Below are positions 32,970 to 44,132 of a DNA stretch of 64,000 nt, piece by piece. Below the pieces are notes generated by a model that did not search any database, was not told the origin of the DNA, and saw nothing but the letters and a program-made list of their open reading frames with translations. The position numbers and the translations under genes were made by a program. The DNA lies in NCBI GenBank assembly GCA_016271365.2, contig CM057456.1:1397759001-1397823000 (forward strand), read 5' to 3'. Origin of the DNA: Neoceratodus forsteri. Taxonomy: Eukaryota; Chordata; Ceratodontiformes; Ceratodontidae. Within the stretch, counting starts at the first letter, position 1, and each line of letters opens with the position of its first letter.

Positions 32970-34435
32970 CATCCCAAGAAGCAGTCAGTTAAGAACTGGT
33001 GTTGTAGTTTGTTGAGGGCTCTTATCACAGACCTGGTACCTAATATAAAATCCGCTAATGCTAAAAATTACTCCCCAAACTCAGTGCTCTGTACAGACAC
33101 TGTAGCTGCCTGCCACTACAAGCCAGGAGAGAAATCATCCAAAAGATGATTCTCCCTGTTCTTGATTTCGGGAATATAGTTTACAGTTCTGCCCCCCAAA
33201 ACACCCTCTCCAGACTGGATACTCTCTTCAGTTCCTTCTGTCACTTTGTACTTGGCTGCCCTCCACTTACCACTGTGATCTTTACACCTTGCTCTCCTTT
33301 CTCTCCTCAACGACAGGCACCTATCACACAGCTTAATTTAATTGGGAAGTTCTGGACTGGTTCTTCTCCTCCATACCTATCCTCATTCTTATCAGGCCCC
33401 CGCTATTCCCTCCATGCATCCACTTATAGAACTCTTACACTGCCCTTCAGCACACTTCCTGTGGTCGCGCTGCATTCTCGTACAAGTTCCCTAGCATCTG
33501 AAATTCCCTCCCGCTAGATATTCACTCAGCTAATTCCCGTCACTCACTATCAGTCCTCCTCTGGAAACACACAGTTCACTGTTGCACCTAACTTCCTAGC
33601 CTGCCAGCTCCTCCACCCCAGCATCACCCCCCCCCCCAAATTCATGGTTTACCAATGATTTCTACTTCCCTAACCTCCTACCCATCTCCTCCCAACCCCC
33701 TTCCTTTTATTCCTCCCCCACATCATTGCCATGTCTTTGTCCTCTTGCAGGGTTCTCAGCATGCTGAGGGGCATTGTTCTCAGCACGTCTCTCTTCCCTT
33801 AGCCTGTCTCTTCTCTCCCTCCTTCCCTCTTCCCCTCCACCATCTTTGCCGGGTCCTCGTCTCCTTGCAGGGTTTCCAGCATCCTGAAGGGGTGCCGTTC
33901 TTGGCACATCTATCTTCCCCTTCTCCTCTTCCACTGTCTTTGCCGGGTCCTTGTTCTCTTGCAGGATTCTCATCATCCTGAAGGGGTATTGCTCTCAGCA
34001 TTTCTCCTCCCTCCCAGCCTTCTGTTAGGCATCCTGTGGACTTATCAACCCCTGTACTCGGCCCCCCACCCCAACCCCAGCACTTTTAAGGAGTACTGCT
34101 GCTGCTGGCCTATACCTTACCTAGTTACTTGTTATCACTATATGTTTGTGCTCATGGTGTTGATGCCCTCTGTGAAATATCAATACATACTGTTTGCTTC
34201 TGCAGTTGTCCGGGATTGTAATGCATTGTACTGTGTGTGTTGCACTTTATGTATACTTGCCTGTATTCTAGCCTGGTTGTACATTGCCTGTATATGTTTT
34301 TACTTGCTCTCCCCACTTATGTAACCCCTTCCCCCAGGACGCTTCTGGAAACGAGCTGTTTACAGCTCATGTTGCATTTCATGGTGAAACCTTTTCAAAT
34401 AAATAAAAATAAAAATGTTTTCATTAATAAAAATA
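32970..34435 (+). mobile_element. LINE 3' end (L2/Rex-like), with RT remnant
   Basis: From 33146 the frame reads ILPVLDFGNIVYSSAP, LSRLDTLFSSFCHFVLG and PYLSSFLSGPRYSLHA, the RT C-terminal block of L2/Rex-like LINEs. It is broken at 33515. A long 3' UTR follows with two similar CTTGCAGG(G/A)TT.TCA.CAT.CTGA blocks (33745, 33865, 33960) and ends in AAATAAATAAAAATAAAAAT (about 34398). Family assignment beyond LINE is tentative. Confidence 0.7.
33740..33990 (+). repeat. Tandem units in LINE 3' UTR, ~110-bp period
   Basis: CTCTTGCAGGGTTCTCAGCAT, CCTTGCAGGGTTTCCAGCAT and TCTTGCAGGATTCTCATCAT at about 33749, 33863 and 33957, each preceded by TTTG(C/T)CGGGTCC or similar and followed by CCTGAAGGGGT or GCTGAGGGGCAT. 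Two to three copies. Confidence 0.75.
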
Positions 34436-35215
34436 AACCAACTTATTCTCCCTGTGTTAGAGTATGGTAGCCATGTGTACTGCCTAGCTACAAAGGGTTT
34501 GTTGTCAAAAATTGATGTAATGTATAATCGTTTGGCTCGATTTTTATTAAGAAAGGATTATCGTGAACATCATTGTAAATTATAAGAGGAATTGGGTTGG
34601 TTGACTCAGGAAAGTAAAAGGGAATTATTTTGGGCAAAACAGATATATAAAGTTGTAAATACAAATCAGCCAACGCACCTTTATGAAAAATTAGAAAAAA
34701 AAAATCATATGTTTAGAACATGAGAAGTTCGAGCACTAGAAGTTTTGAGTTCCCTAAACTTAAGAATAAATATAGTTACATGCGATTCCCTATAATTATG
34801 AATAGATTATGGAGTTCTTTAAAATTAATTATAGGAAAACAGTATGAAAGCATTAAAGTGTTTTCATCTATCCTAAAAATTGAATTAAAGACAAAATGTG
34901 AGTGCTATGGATAAAATTTTTGTCAGATTAGAGTGTTTTTCATACTACTGGACTGTAGGACTTAATTTAATATTTGTTATTTGTGTGTCGTGGTATAAGA
35001 TGTTATGTGACTTTGTAATGATGCTATTTATAGTGTATATTATGTTATCTTGTTGAATGTTGTTAGTTGTAAATTCCTATGTTTAAGAAACAATATTTTA
35101 AATAACAGGACCATCTTGAAAATAGGACTTTTTGTCCTAATGATGTGAAAATTGACCATCTAATATCCTGTATAAAAATAAAGGTTTTACTACTACTTCT
35201 ACTACTTTACGTTAA
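34436..35215 (+). mobile_element. Second LINE 3' end with RT remnant
   Basis: Begins ILPVLEYGSHVYCLATKGLL and IDVMYNRLARFLLRKDYREH, a stop at 34579-34581, then ELGWLTQESKRELFWAKQIY (to about 34650). In another frame FEFPKLKNKYSYMRFPIIMN runs to 34914. The same RT block as the LINE just upstream but a different, AT-rich subfamily. The 3' tail is AAATAAAGG followed by TACTACTTCTACTA repeats (35178-35208). Starts exactly where the upstream LINE's A-rich tail stops. Confidence 0.75.
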
Positions 35216-35308
35216 AATAACTTCAGATTTCAATTTCATATGCCTAGTCTGTGAATCTGAATGTTTCTTTCTAGGGACGTGGATATGTTGTTCATTCACA
35301 TTTCTTGG

Positions 35309-35392
35309 CATGTCCTTTTCCCCTTTAAGGATTGCCAAAAGGTCTTCAAGCTGGCTCCTCCCACCCACCCTGGTGGTATAATCCTCGGTTGC
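35309..35392 (+). repeat. Left inverted terminal repeat, DIRS family B
   Basis: TGTCCTTTTCCCCTTTAAGG, AGGTCTTCAAGCTGGCTCC and GGTGGTATAATCCT match the reverse complement of 38315-38399. Confidence 0.85.
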
Positions 35393-35496
35393 CTCCTTTG
35401 TGCACTTGCATTCTGTAGGCCCTGGCTTCTCAACCTTCGGTTATTCCAAAAATGCGACTTACTCGCGTAGGCGATTGAAATTGTTGCTTCTCGATC

Positions 35497-36245
35497 ATGG
35501 AAGACAAGTCTTCCCCCAGATTTAATCAGTGCCCATGTGACCAGAAGATGTCACGTACGGACCCGCATACCACGTGCGTCTACTGTCTTGGTGTCAGCCA
35601 TGACACTACTACCTGCGAGTTCTGCCTCACTTTTCAGCTTAACATCCTCGACGACCATCTCGCACACCTTAAATTGGGCAGGCCTGAAAAACGGAACCCG
35701 CCAGTGAAATCCAAGGAGGCCCAGTGGGCGGTTTCCATGGCCGTGGGATCCGCTGAGTAGTTGGAGAGCATGCAGGCCTTTGAGACAGCAGTGACTCGCT
35801 CCATTGACTCTTCCTCTGGGGCTTCTTCGTTCCACTCAACTTGGGCTCCACTTTCTCGGGTTCCTTCCGAGAGTTGTGCCACTCTCTCTCAACTGAGGGT
35901 GAGAGTCTTGCGGGCATGCACTTCTCTCGGTCCCGTAAGCAGGAGAGGGACCTGGGACCATTTTTGTCTCAATGGAGACATTCCTGGGATCGGGAGAGAT
36001 CTCGGTCGCAGGAGCTGGCAATTTCGCCCTCGGTCGAGATTGCCTCTTCAGCATCTGTCTTCTTGGCTCTCCTTTCAGGCCAGTTGATCAAAGTTTTGAT
36101 CGACGAAGTTGAAATTGTTCTCGACCCGATCAACCCATTATCGCCAACTCCAGTCACCGACTCCCTCAGTCGGACTCCGGTCCATTCCTTCCCCAACAAG
36201 GAGACCCAGCCCACTGGGGAAACCCACCGAGGAAGTGATGCCTGA
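35497..36245 (+). pseudogene. DIRS Gag-like N-terminal part (family B, truncated)
   Basis: Met at 35497 opens MEDKSSPRFNQCPCDQKMSR, then DPHTTCVYCLGVSHDTTTCE and FCLTFQLN. The Cys/His spacing (C-x2-CLGxxH...C-x2-C) parallels the Gag start at 12584. A stop at 35758 ends the frame; the next frame from 35841 is basic and serine-rich (SRSRKQERDLG, RERSRSQEL), like other DIRS Gag central regions, and ends at 36245. Nothing of the C-terminal Gag domain is visible beyond. Function as nucleocapsid is inferred from the DIRS context. Confidence 0.7.
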
Positions 36246-37769
36246 CCCCCGGAACTATCTGGTTCTACCGGTGTCTCCCGAGTGACCAAGTCAGCCTGCC
36301 TGATCTCGATTGAGGTCTTGGATACAACTACAAGGCTATTTTTCAACAGAATATATAGCATACCCCTACTGTTCAAAAGTGCTTATTTCATCGACATCAA
36401 CTTCATATTTTACTACAGTCAACATATCAGATTCTTTGGCATTCGCCACTCAGGACCCAGAACTGACTAATAATGCATCATACCATCTCCTATGCCTTGC
36501 GGATAACCTCGCCAAGACTATAGAGGCACACCTCAGGGCAGAAAGTAACATTTTTAGCATGTTTACATAAACATATTTAATAGACATATCACTGTTACAG
36601 GCCATTATGGTCACTTCATCGGGTTGCCTCTTAACCTGTTGTGCAATGGACACTTGTGTCCCTCCCACGAACAGAGCCTGCTGCTACTCACATGCTGAGA
36701 AAAAAATCTATACATCTTGATAATATTATAATATGGATCATAATATACTTACTAAACTTCTGCTGCTACATGCGTTCTTCACCTGGCCATAGATAAAGGC
36801 CACAGAACCAATGGTGAGTACATATGTATTATAAACCTTATAAACTCTGCAAGACTTATCAATTTTCTGATCCATGCTACTCGGACAACAAAATGTGTGC
36901 ATGTCACACACCTTATGACTTTTTCTTAGATTAACATGTTTAGAATCTCAAATATGAGATCTAATGGCTTATAATTTGCAATTATCCAGATCATTATATA
37001 AACTTCTGTTCACCCAACAGCATAAATAAAGGGCCCACCATACTAACATTTCAGATGTACACCTAACAAGGCTGCAGGCCCTGGCATACTTGAGACCCCC
37101 TTGCAAATGAGATTACTAATGCATGATGGAACTGACTACATCACTCTGTTGCATTCCGTATCTTTACACTAAAAAGGGTACAATATTGACTACAATAATA
37201 CTACTGACTCTGAAGAGCCACTGGATTCCATTATGAAATAGATACATTGTTTCATTTCACATCATCATTGTTAGCTACTTATGTAGCCTATTCATTCCAA
37301 AATGGATGCATTTCTCTAAAGACTTGACAGACATGGCAAAAAAAAACTGTACTAACTTGCTACCCTGTAGCACTACAAACTAATAACATTGTATTATTTG
37401 GATTCCTGTTCAAAACTCAGAACCCAATAGGCCTTTACATATACTGTGTTTTCCAGTGCATGCCACCAAGACCTACTAATTACTCCCTTATATGGCTGAA
37501 TTTCTTCTGATATATTACAGTATCTAATATGCCATACCCTGATTGGGTTTACATCTGCTTAACTCATCTGGCGATGCTTATTACTAGCCAGTCTGGTTTG
37601 CTTTTCAGCCATAACTCTATAACTAATGCTATAATGGAGTACTTAGAGCTAGAATACAAAATGTTCTTTATATGCTGATATACTGCACTCAGCACCTACC
37701 GGTCCTAAGAGCACACTATATGTACAGCAGAATGCCATATCTGGCCACCCCACTGCTATATAACTGCTT
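36246..37769. other. AT-rich filler inside the DIRS composite
   Basis: No RT, RNase H or recombinase motif in any frame. The base composition changes sharply from the GC-rich Gag region, which suggests a different origin or an internal replacement. Confidence 0.5.
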
Positions 37770-37895
37770 GGGAATCTCCCAGAACTAACGACTTACTGCA
37801 AGAGACCATTCCATGGAAGATAGATCAGTTACGTAAGAGACTTTTGCCGTAACAGTAGATCTTCTAGGAATGTCTCTTGCAGTAAGTAGCTTCCC
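37770..37895 (+). repeat. DIRS internal complementary region, family C
   Basis: TTACTGCAAGAGACCATTCC and GATAGATCAGTTACG...TAACAGTAGATCTTCTAGGAA, CTCTTGCAGTAAG: the second half is the reverse complement of the end at 38145-38211. Confidence 0.8.
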
Positions 37896-38211
37896 TTCCT
37901 CTGACCCCCTGCCATTCTGTAACAGGGAAAACGATGTAGGGTTGGGAGGCTTTGGTACCTCGGTTCCCCTCAGTCCCCCACCTTCACGAGCTGAAACAGG
38001 CAGGGAACAGAGACTACCAGGGACCACCCACTTTTATAGGCACAGCCCAGGAAATGAGGTCATGTGGGTGGTCCCTGGTGTAGAGACTGCTGGAGAAAAC
38101 TGTTGTGTGAGAGCGCTACCTAAGGGAAACTCCCAGAAGTAATGACTTACTGCAAGAGACATTCCTAGAAGATCTACTGTTACAGCAAAAGTCTTTGCGT
38201 AACTGATCTTT
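37896..38211 (+). repeat. DIRS right terminal repeat, family C
   Basis: Ends TTACTGCAAGAGACATTCC, TAGAAGATCTACTGTTACAG and GCGTAACTGATC, parallel to the end of copy A (CTACTGCAAGAGCC, AGATCTACTGTTATGG, GCAACTGTACT). A TTTTATAG box lies at 38033 and a GAGGTCATGTGGG block at 38057. Confidence 0.8.
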
Positions 38212-38314
38212 CTAGGAGTGGTATATGTTGTTCATCCACATGAACCCACCTGACCTCCCCAGCTGCGACGCACACACCTGGCTTCCAGCGGGCTAAGATC
38301 TGGCATCATGGGGT

Positions 38315-38445
38315 GGAGCCAAGGATTATACCACCCAGGTGGGTGGGTGGAGCCAGCTTGAAGACCTACCAGCGATCCTTAAAGGGAAAGGGACATACCA
38401 CTCCTAGAACTACTGTTACAGGTGAGTAACCTGTTTTTTGGGATT
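38315..38445 (+). repeat. Right inverted terminal repeat, DIRS family B
   Basis: Inverted partner of 35309-35392, with the extension CTCCTAGAACTACTGTTACAG and GTGAGTAACCTG typical of DIRS right ends. Confidence 0.82.
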
Positions 38446-38862
38446 GCAGCCTTCCATGAGTTCTATAACTTGGGTTAGTATTTGGATCTAACAGTGTATT
38501 TCACTTTTTGGAAAATAAGTCCAAGATGCTGAGTGTAGAGCAGTTCCAAATTATTTGTGTTGGACTTCTTGTCCGGATAGCTGTCCAAGCAAGGATGTAT
38601 CCATTTTTATGGTCTGTTTAGGACCATGCCTCAGGAAATAAAGGTGTAAAAATGTGGTCCAGTCTGACAAATGTGGTATGTGCTTTACAGCAGTAATGGG
38701 AAATTTAGAGCAGAAAGGTTGCTTCTGAAATAGTCAAGAGGCCAGTCGGGGGAGTACCCAGGCCATAGCCTATAGGCCTAAGCCTTCATTTGGATTCAAA
38801 CATTTTGAACAAATATGCCTCAACTCAACTGGCCATGGACACAGATGTGCCCCAAACAGCAT
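38446..38862. other. No recognisable gene
   Basis: Unique-looking spacer. Confidence 0.4.
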
Positions 38863-38874
38863 GTATCTATGTTT

Positions 38875-39250
38875 GTGAGAACACAACAGGACAGAGCAAA
38901 ATGGCTTCCCTTCTAGGGTTCAGTAAAAAGACCACTTCGTTTGGACACGATAAATGGAAAAGTAAAAAAACTTTTAATACATACTTAATTCATAAAAAAG
39001 TACACGGCAAACCACGAAATTTGAAATAGCACCCCCTGGCATCAACATTTCCTGACCTAACTGTCGCTTTTTCTGAGATGTCATAGCTATATTACCATGA
39101 CTAGTTTTATAGCGCAGCACCACCACCATGTGGTATAATTTCACTAATGTATTAAACAAGTTAAAAAAGGCACACATTTTACAATCTACCTAATTCACAC
39201 CACAGTCAATACAAGTATTAAATAAGAGCGGTCAATTATATGTGTATACA

Positions 39251-39344
<94 letters not shown>

Positions 39345-39633
39345 CTCTTATAGCAAAACTACATTTTATCTATTCATTATTAAAAGCAGACTTTCAAAGT
39401 CCACACTCATCCTAGAATACAGATCTTTATACCAAATTTATAAACCTGAATTTCTTCTTTACTAAACATTTAGGGGTGCTATTTAAAATTTCACGGTTTG
39501 CTGTGTACCTTTTTATGGATTAAGTATGTATTAAAAGTTTTTTTACTTTTCCATTTATCATGTCCAAACGCAGTGGTCTTTTTACGGAACCTTGGAAGTG
39601 AAGCCATTTTGCTCTGTCCTGTTGCGTTCTCAC
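38875..39633. mobile_element. DNA transposon-like element with 161-bp inverted arms
   Basis: Arms 38875-39035 and 39473-39633 are about 90-95% identical in inverted orientation: GTGAGAAC.CAACAGGACAG, GCAAAATGGCTTC, GGTAAATGGAAAAGTAAAAA-like blocks and GGTACACGGCAAACC-like blocks. The interior holds a TA/CA microsatellite and no transposase. The superfamily is uncertain. Confidence 0.8.
39249..39342 (+). repeat. (TA)n(CA)n microsatellite
   Basis: TA-rich run with ATGTATATA interruptions followed by ten CA dinucleotides. Confidence 0.95.
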
Positions 39634-41382
39634 TGATTATGGCTCCTTCTTACATGTTCTAAGTCACTGTGGTTTGCTTTGTATCTATGTTTGTGCCTTC
39701 AGTTTTTGAAATCTTGGCTAGTACCCTGCCAGTGGTTCCATTCTACAAAGAAACTTCGCCAGTTAGTGCTGTCGACTTGATGCAGTCATGTAGAATCTTC
39801 CGCTCCCTTACCGCTGGTACACAGGTGCCAGCGCAGCAGCTCACCTGATTGTCCTGAAGTGGCATTCAGTGCTACCTTTCAAGGGACATGGGTTCATGTC
39901 CCAAACCCAGGACTACCAACTCAGCCTGGCACAGGCCAAGCAGGAATGCAGCTAGGCAACATGTGGGGCCTTTGGGATGGGAAATCATGCATTTGCCTGG
40001 CATGTCATCAACACCACCCAACCATTCAGCTTTTAGTAATCTTAAGGGGGAAGCTGACAGACCTGCATGGTTTTCACTTCAGGAGGGGACGAAGAAAGAA
40101 AACTCTAAACAAGCATTGGTCAGTGCAGAATGTTTGCTTGCTTGTACTTGCTGTGTAGTTGTTGGGCATAGATAGTGGTGACCAACTCCTCAGGAAAGCT
40201 GCAGATCTCTCATGGAGCTCTTCCTGACTGGATGTTTCTGGCTGACAGGCTTCATGACCACAGTCAGTAGTTTTTTAATTAATTTTCGGTCCACTTCTTG
40301 GAGTTGGCCCTGCAGCAGCAGCAGCACAACAAAGGCAGTCTTCTGCCTTCCACTGACCGCCATGTCCAGTTATTTTTTCTGAGACTACTTACACAGCTGA
40401 TTCTGTGTCTGATGACCACATGTAGCCATCTCCTTTCTGCAGTGGTGTGGACACACAGAATTCTGGGTCGGAGCAGGACTGGGAAATTGGGAGCATAAGT
40501 CGGTTGATCTGGTCATGACAGGTTTGGACAGTCCAGCTGGCAGTTGCTCAGCAAAAGGCAGTAGCTTTCCCTAGCTTGCAATGCTGGCAGAAGGTTTGGG
40601 GGAATGACCTGGAGTGAGCTAGGTGGATTGCTTAAGTTCAGCTAAAAAAAAAGGCAGACCCTAAGCAAGCTTTCATCTCATCTCATCCCTGTCTGTGAGC
40701 CAACACCAGGAAGGAAGTTGAATAGAGTGACACACTGGTTACGAAGGCTGGTAGTGCCAAGCAACCCAGTCCAGTACTACCAAAAAAAAAAAGAGGAAAA
40801 GAGAGCAAAACCTTAACTTGGATTTCTGATAAACATGCAGACACTGGCCTGTCATAATGACTTCCTGTCCCCCCCCCCCCAAAAAAAATGGAAAGGAGGA
40901 AGCGCTCTCCCACGGCCCTGTTTATTTAGTACCTTGCCAGCTGCGCTACATTTCTCCACCTGGAATGTCTGCTCCCTCCTTACTCCTCTACCACAGCTGA
41001 GACCTGGCCAGCACACTCACTTGCTCCTCATGGTCCACCACAAAAAATAATTTAAAAATAAAGCGGGCACTCAAATTAAATTAATATCCCAGACCATGGC
41101 TGCACCAACAGCAAATCGTTAAGCTGTGGTCAGACTACCTGCCCTCTCACTTGCTGATGGGCTGTGCTGTGTTATTGAAAAGAAATTTGCTGTAGCCACA
41201 GAAAATCAACCAATAAAAATGCACATCAGTGTTTCAAAGATGTCAGGACATCAGAATGTCCTTACCAACCCCCTACCAACCACTCCTGTAGGCATAACAA
41301 CACAGAGTCACAGTGTACTTTCATAACTTCGGTGTGTTTTTTTTAATGACATTGACCCCAAATGTTTAACATAGTGTTTTTA
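39634..41382. other. No confident gene
   Basis: Unique-looking sequence. Open frames at 39859-40175 overlap in two frames and have no motif. Mononucleotide C/A runs at 40870-40889. Confidence 0.4.
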
Positions 41383-41515
41383 TGACCCCACTTTATGAAA
41401 CTGGTTTGTGAGCTTTTTCAGATCCTGCTTGGAAAGTGATTTCACGGAGTGACTCCGAAATCACCTTTCTGGCTGGAATTTGAAAAACAATACTTGTCAC
41501 GTCTGTGTTGGTGTG
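41383..41515. repeat. Palindromic repeat family P, copy 4
   Basis: GACCCCACTTTATGAAACTGG, GATCCTGCTTGGAAAGTGATTTCAC paired with TGAAATCACC-like GAAATCACCTTTCTGGCTGG. Preceded by ATTGACCCCAAATGTTTAACATAG, also present before copy 5. Confidence 0.75.
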
Positions 41516-41663
41516 AAAAAATGGATATGTTGAAAATTAGGGATGAGAATATTGTAAATTACTAAACTTATGAATGAATGTTGAAAAATTACAACATACC
41601 TTCATAACTTTGGTGTTTTTATTTTTTAAGATTTTGACCCCAGAATTTTAACATAGTCGTTTA

Positions 41664-41750
41664 TGACCCCACTTCATGAATCTGCTAGGTGAATTTTATC
41701 AAATCCTGCCTGAAAGGTGATTTCACCTACCTTGTTCATGAGGTGGGTTC
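41664..41750. repeat. Palindromic repeat family P, copy 5
   Basis: GACCCCACTTCATGAATCTGC, AAATCCTGCCTGAAAGGTG, ATTTCACC and TTGTTCATGAGGTGGG. The inner half of the palindrome is deleted. Confidence 0.72.
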
Positions 41751-41870
41751 CAAAAAAGGCCACGTTTAACATCTGGTGTAAAAATATTTTAAAATGACAA
41801 AGTAATGAGTAAAAGTTCAAAATGCGCTGATGTACATTAACCACACTCACCTTGTTTCCTCAGTTCCCAG

Positions 41871-42762
41871 TAAGGTTGCCACCTTTGGATGAGGCAAAAA
41901 CCGGATCCTAAGCTCCACCCCTAGCCCCACCCCTTTTCATGACTCATCATGCATTGCTCCTCCTAGAAAGCCATTTGTTATATCAATAAAACACAACACT
42001 TAAAGCAGCAGTTCAACAAAAATGTTAAGATATTCTACTGTACCAGTTAAAATTACTTTCCTAGGTTCTTCCTAGTTATTTATTTACTTATGTACAGTAT
42101 TTATTTATTGACCTTGGTTTACCAGATAAACCTACTGAGATAAAAAAAATCTCATTTACAGATATGATCTGTGGGGAGACAAGGGAAATACTTTAAATAG
42201 CATACAACAATACACATTGTATAGAATAATTCATAATAAACAAATTGTTTCCTATAATGTATCTTCATATATTTTCTGGCTCCAGTTCCTTGTCATGTCC
42301 ACAGTACTATTTCAAAGCCAAATAAGTGAGCATACTTTTTCTTGAAGAAAAAATATTTAAACGCCTAAATTCTGTTAGAGATGAAAATGTTTACCAGCAA
42401 ATGAAAGTGGAAGACAACTGGCTGTGTTGCTGTTATAAAGGTGGGGTCAGCTTTGCTCTATGCCACTTTAAGATGCAGTGGAAAAGATTAAATTAAGTAA
42501 GTACTAATGGTGTTAATGGCCATACTTTACACCTCCTGTGTTGACTGCTTTCACAAACAAGAGGCTATACTTGACAACAGAACTTGTTTGTAACCTAGAC
42601 ATGTAGCTGAAACAATGAATGAGATGACAACATTTGTTTCAAAAGTATGTGAGCACTCAAAATGGCTCAAAAACCTGACCAGCACAGAGCAAAACCGGAT
42701 TACCTGATATGGACCCTGAAAACCTGATCACCAGGTAAAAAACCTGACAGGTGGCAACCCTA
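41871..42762. mobile_element. hAT-like non-autonomous transposon
   Basis: 892 bp. Terminal repeats TAAGGTTGCCACCT and (inverted) TAGGGTTGCCACCT; perfect 8-bp target duplication GTTCCCAG at 41863-41870 and 42763-42770. The 8-bp duplication indicates the hAT superfamily. No transposase motif in the AT-rich interior. Confidence 0.88.
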
Positions 42763-42934
42763 GTTCCCAGTCAGCATTGAAGATGAAGGATGTGTTTTCT
42801 TCACAGAGTGGATTTTCAAGCGCTGGACTCTTTTAAGGTGGGGGTGGGGGGATTGGTCGTGGTTGGCCACAAAAGACATCAATGGATGGTTCTGTGCTTT
42901 TCAGATATATACAAAACAAAAATTAGAAAACTGT

Positions 42935-43380
42935 CAGGGCAGTGCAAAACGGGCTTGGCAGGTGGTACTGAGAAGAGGAATAGAGTAGGGAGAACAGATA
43001 AAACATCTAGGCAGGGCGCAATGGGGTTGGGGTGGTACTGAGCAGAGGGATGGGGTGGGTGAGACAGAAATCAAATGGCAGGGCAGTATAGGGTTGACAG
43101 GTGGTATGGAGTAGAGGGTTGGAGCAGGTGGAAACAAAGAAAATCAGCAAGGCAGGGCAGAATGGGGTTGGATGGTGATATTGAGCAAAGGGATGAAGTG
43201 GGTGGGACAGAAAACAAATGGCAAGGAAGGGAAGAATGGGGTTAGTGGGTGATACTAAGCAGAGAGATGGAGTGGGGGAACAAAGAAAAATGGCAGGGCA
43301 GAACAAGGTTGGTGGGTGGTACTGAGCAGAGGGAAGGAGTGAGTGTGAACAAAGAGGAAGGGCTGGGCAGAATAGTGTGG
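42935..43380 (+). repeat. Minisatellite, ~71-bp period, about 6 copies
   Basis: Unit core GGTGGTACTGAGCAGAGGGA, TGGAGTGGGTGG and GGCAGGGCAGAATGGGGTT; starts near 42955, 43026, 43095, 43167, 43240 and 43310. Long minus-strand proline-rich frames (43007-43402) are artefacts of this repeat. Confidence 0.9.
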
Positions 43381-43699
43381 GATCATCTGATAATGACTCC
43401 ACCCAGCTGGTTGCTGGGCAGTGTCATTTAGATGAAAGGATCTAGCCACTGTGTGATAGGAGTGGCTGACTCCTTTCAACTACATGACGTTTGCACTCAT
43501 TAAGCCAGCAAAACAGCATCATGGTCATTGGCTTGTCACTATCGAGCCCCCTGCAGCCTGAGCTGCATTGGATGCAACAGTGACACACACCTGAAGGTTG
43601 CTGCTCATGACAATATGTTTGCTGTGCATGCACAAGCAAACATAGAAATTGTCCTTTTTATCTAATGAGCCAGGGTTAAACATCTCTGCCAGATAGTCC

Positions 43700-44132
43700 C
43701 AGGTGTGAAGGTGGTTGGGGTGTCCCTAGGTCCAAAGATGCCCCAGTCCTAATGGTGGCTGAGGTGGCCATGAACTGAAGGTGGACATGTTGGTCCCAGG
43801 TCTGAAGGTGCACCAGGTCTAAATATAGTTGGGGTGGCACCAGATCTGAGGGTGCCACAGTTCTAAAGGTGGTTATGGTGGCTCAGGACTGAAAGTGGTT
43901 GTGTTGAAGGTGTCTGAGGTCTGAAGGTGGTTGGGGTGGCTCAGGACTGAAGGTTGTATTGGCCCCAGGTCTGAAGGTGTCCCTCATTGGAAGGTGGTTG
44001 GGGTGGCCCCAGGTCTGAAGATTTCCCTCATCTGAAGTGGTTGGAGTGGCCACATGTGTGAAGGTGCCCCTTATCTTAAGGCGAGTGGGGTGGCCACAGG
44101 TCTGAAGGTGGTTGGGGTGATCCCAGGTTTGG
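43700..44132 (+). repeat. Minisatellite with CAGGTCTGAAGGTGGTTGGGG units
   Basis: Ten or more degenerate units of about 25-50 bp combining AGGTCTGAAGGTG, GTTGGGGTGG and CCCCAG. Period variable. Confidence 0.88.

Larger units (their letters stand above)
35268..38445 (+). mobile_element. DIRS-like composite (families B and C)
   Basis: Outer inverted repeats pair 35309-35392 with 38315-38399 (CTTCAAGCTGG, CCACCCACC, GGTGGTATAATCC). A DIRS Gag start follows the left arm. Before the right arm lies a second DIRS terminus (37770-38211) with its own internal complementary region and right repeat, of a family closer to copy A. In addition 35268-35303 recurs directly at 38212-38247 (TCTTTCTAGG, ATATGTTGTTCAT). 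No RT or recombinase was readable between 36260 and 37770. Either family C inserted in B and both lost their middles, or the element is a mosaic formed during copying. Confidence 0.7.

Noticed and set aside
39859..40175. Overlapping 95-99-codon frames as a gene
   Set aside because: Two frames of equal length over the same bases, no motif and no conserved neighbour.
43007..43402. Proline-rich minus-strand frame of 131 codons
   Set aside because: Translation of the 71-bp minisatellite; no independent support.
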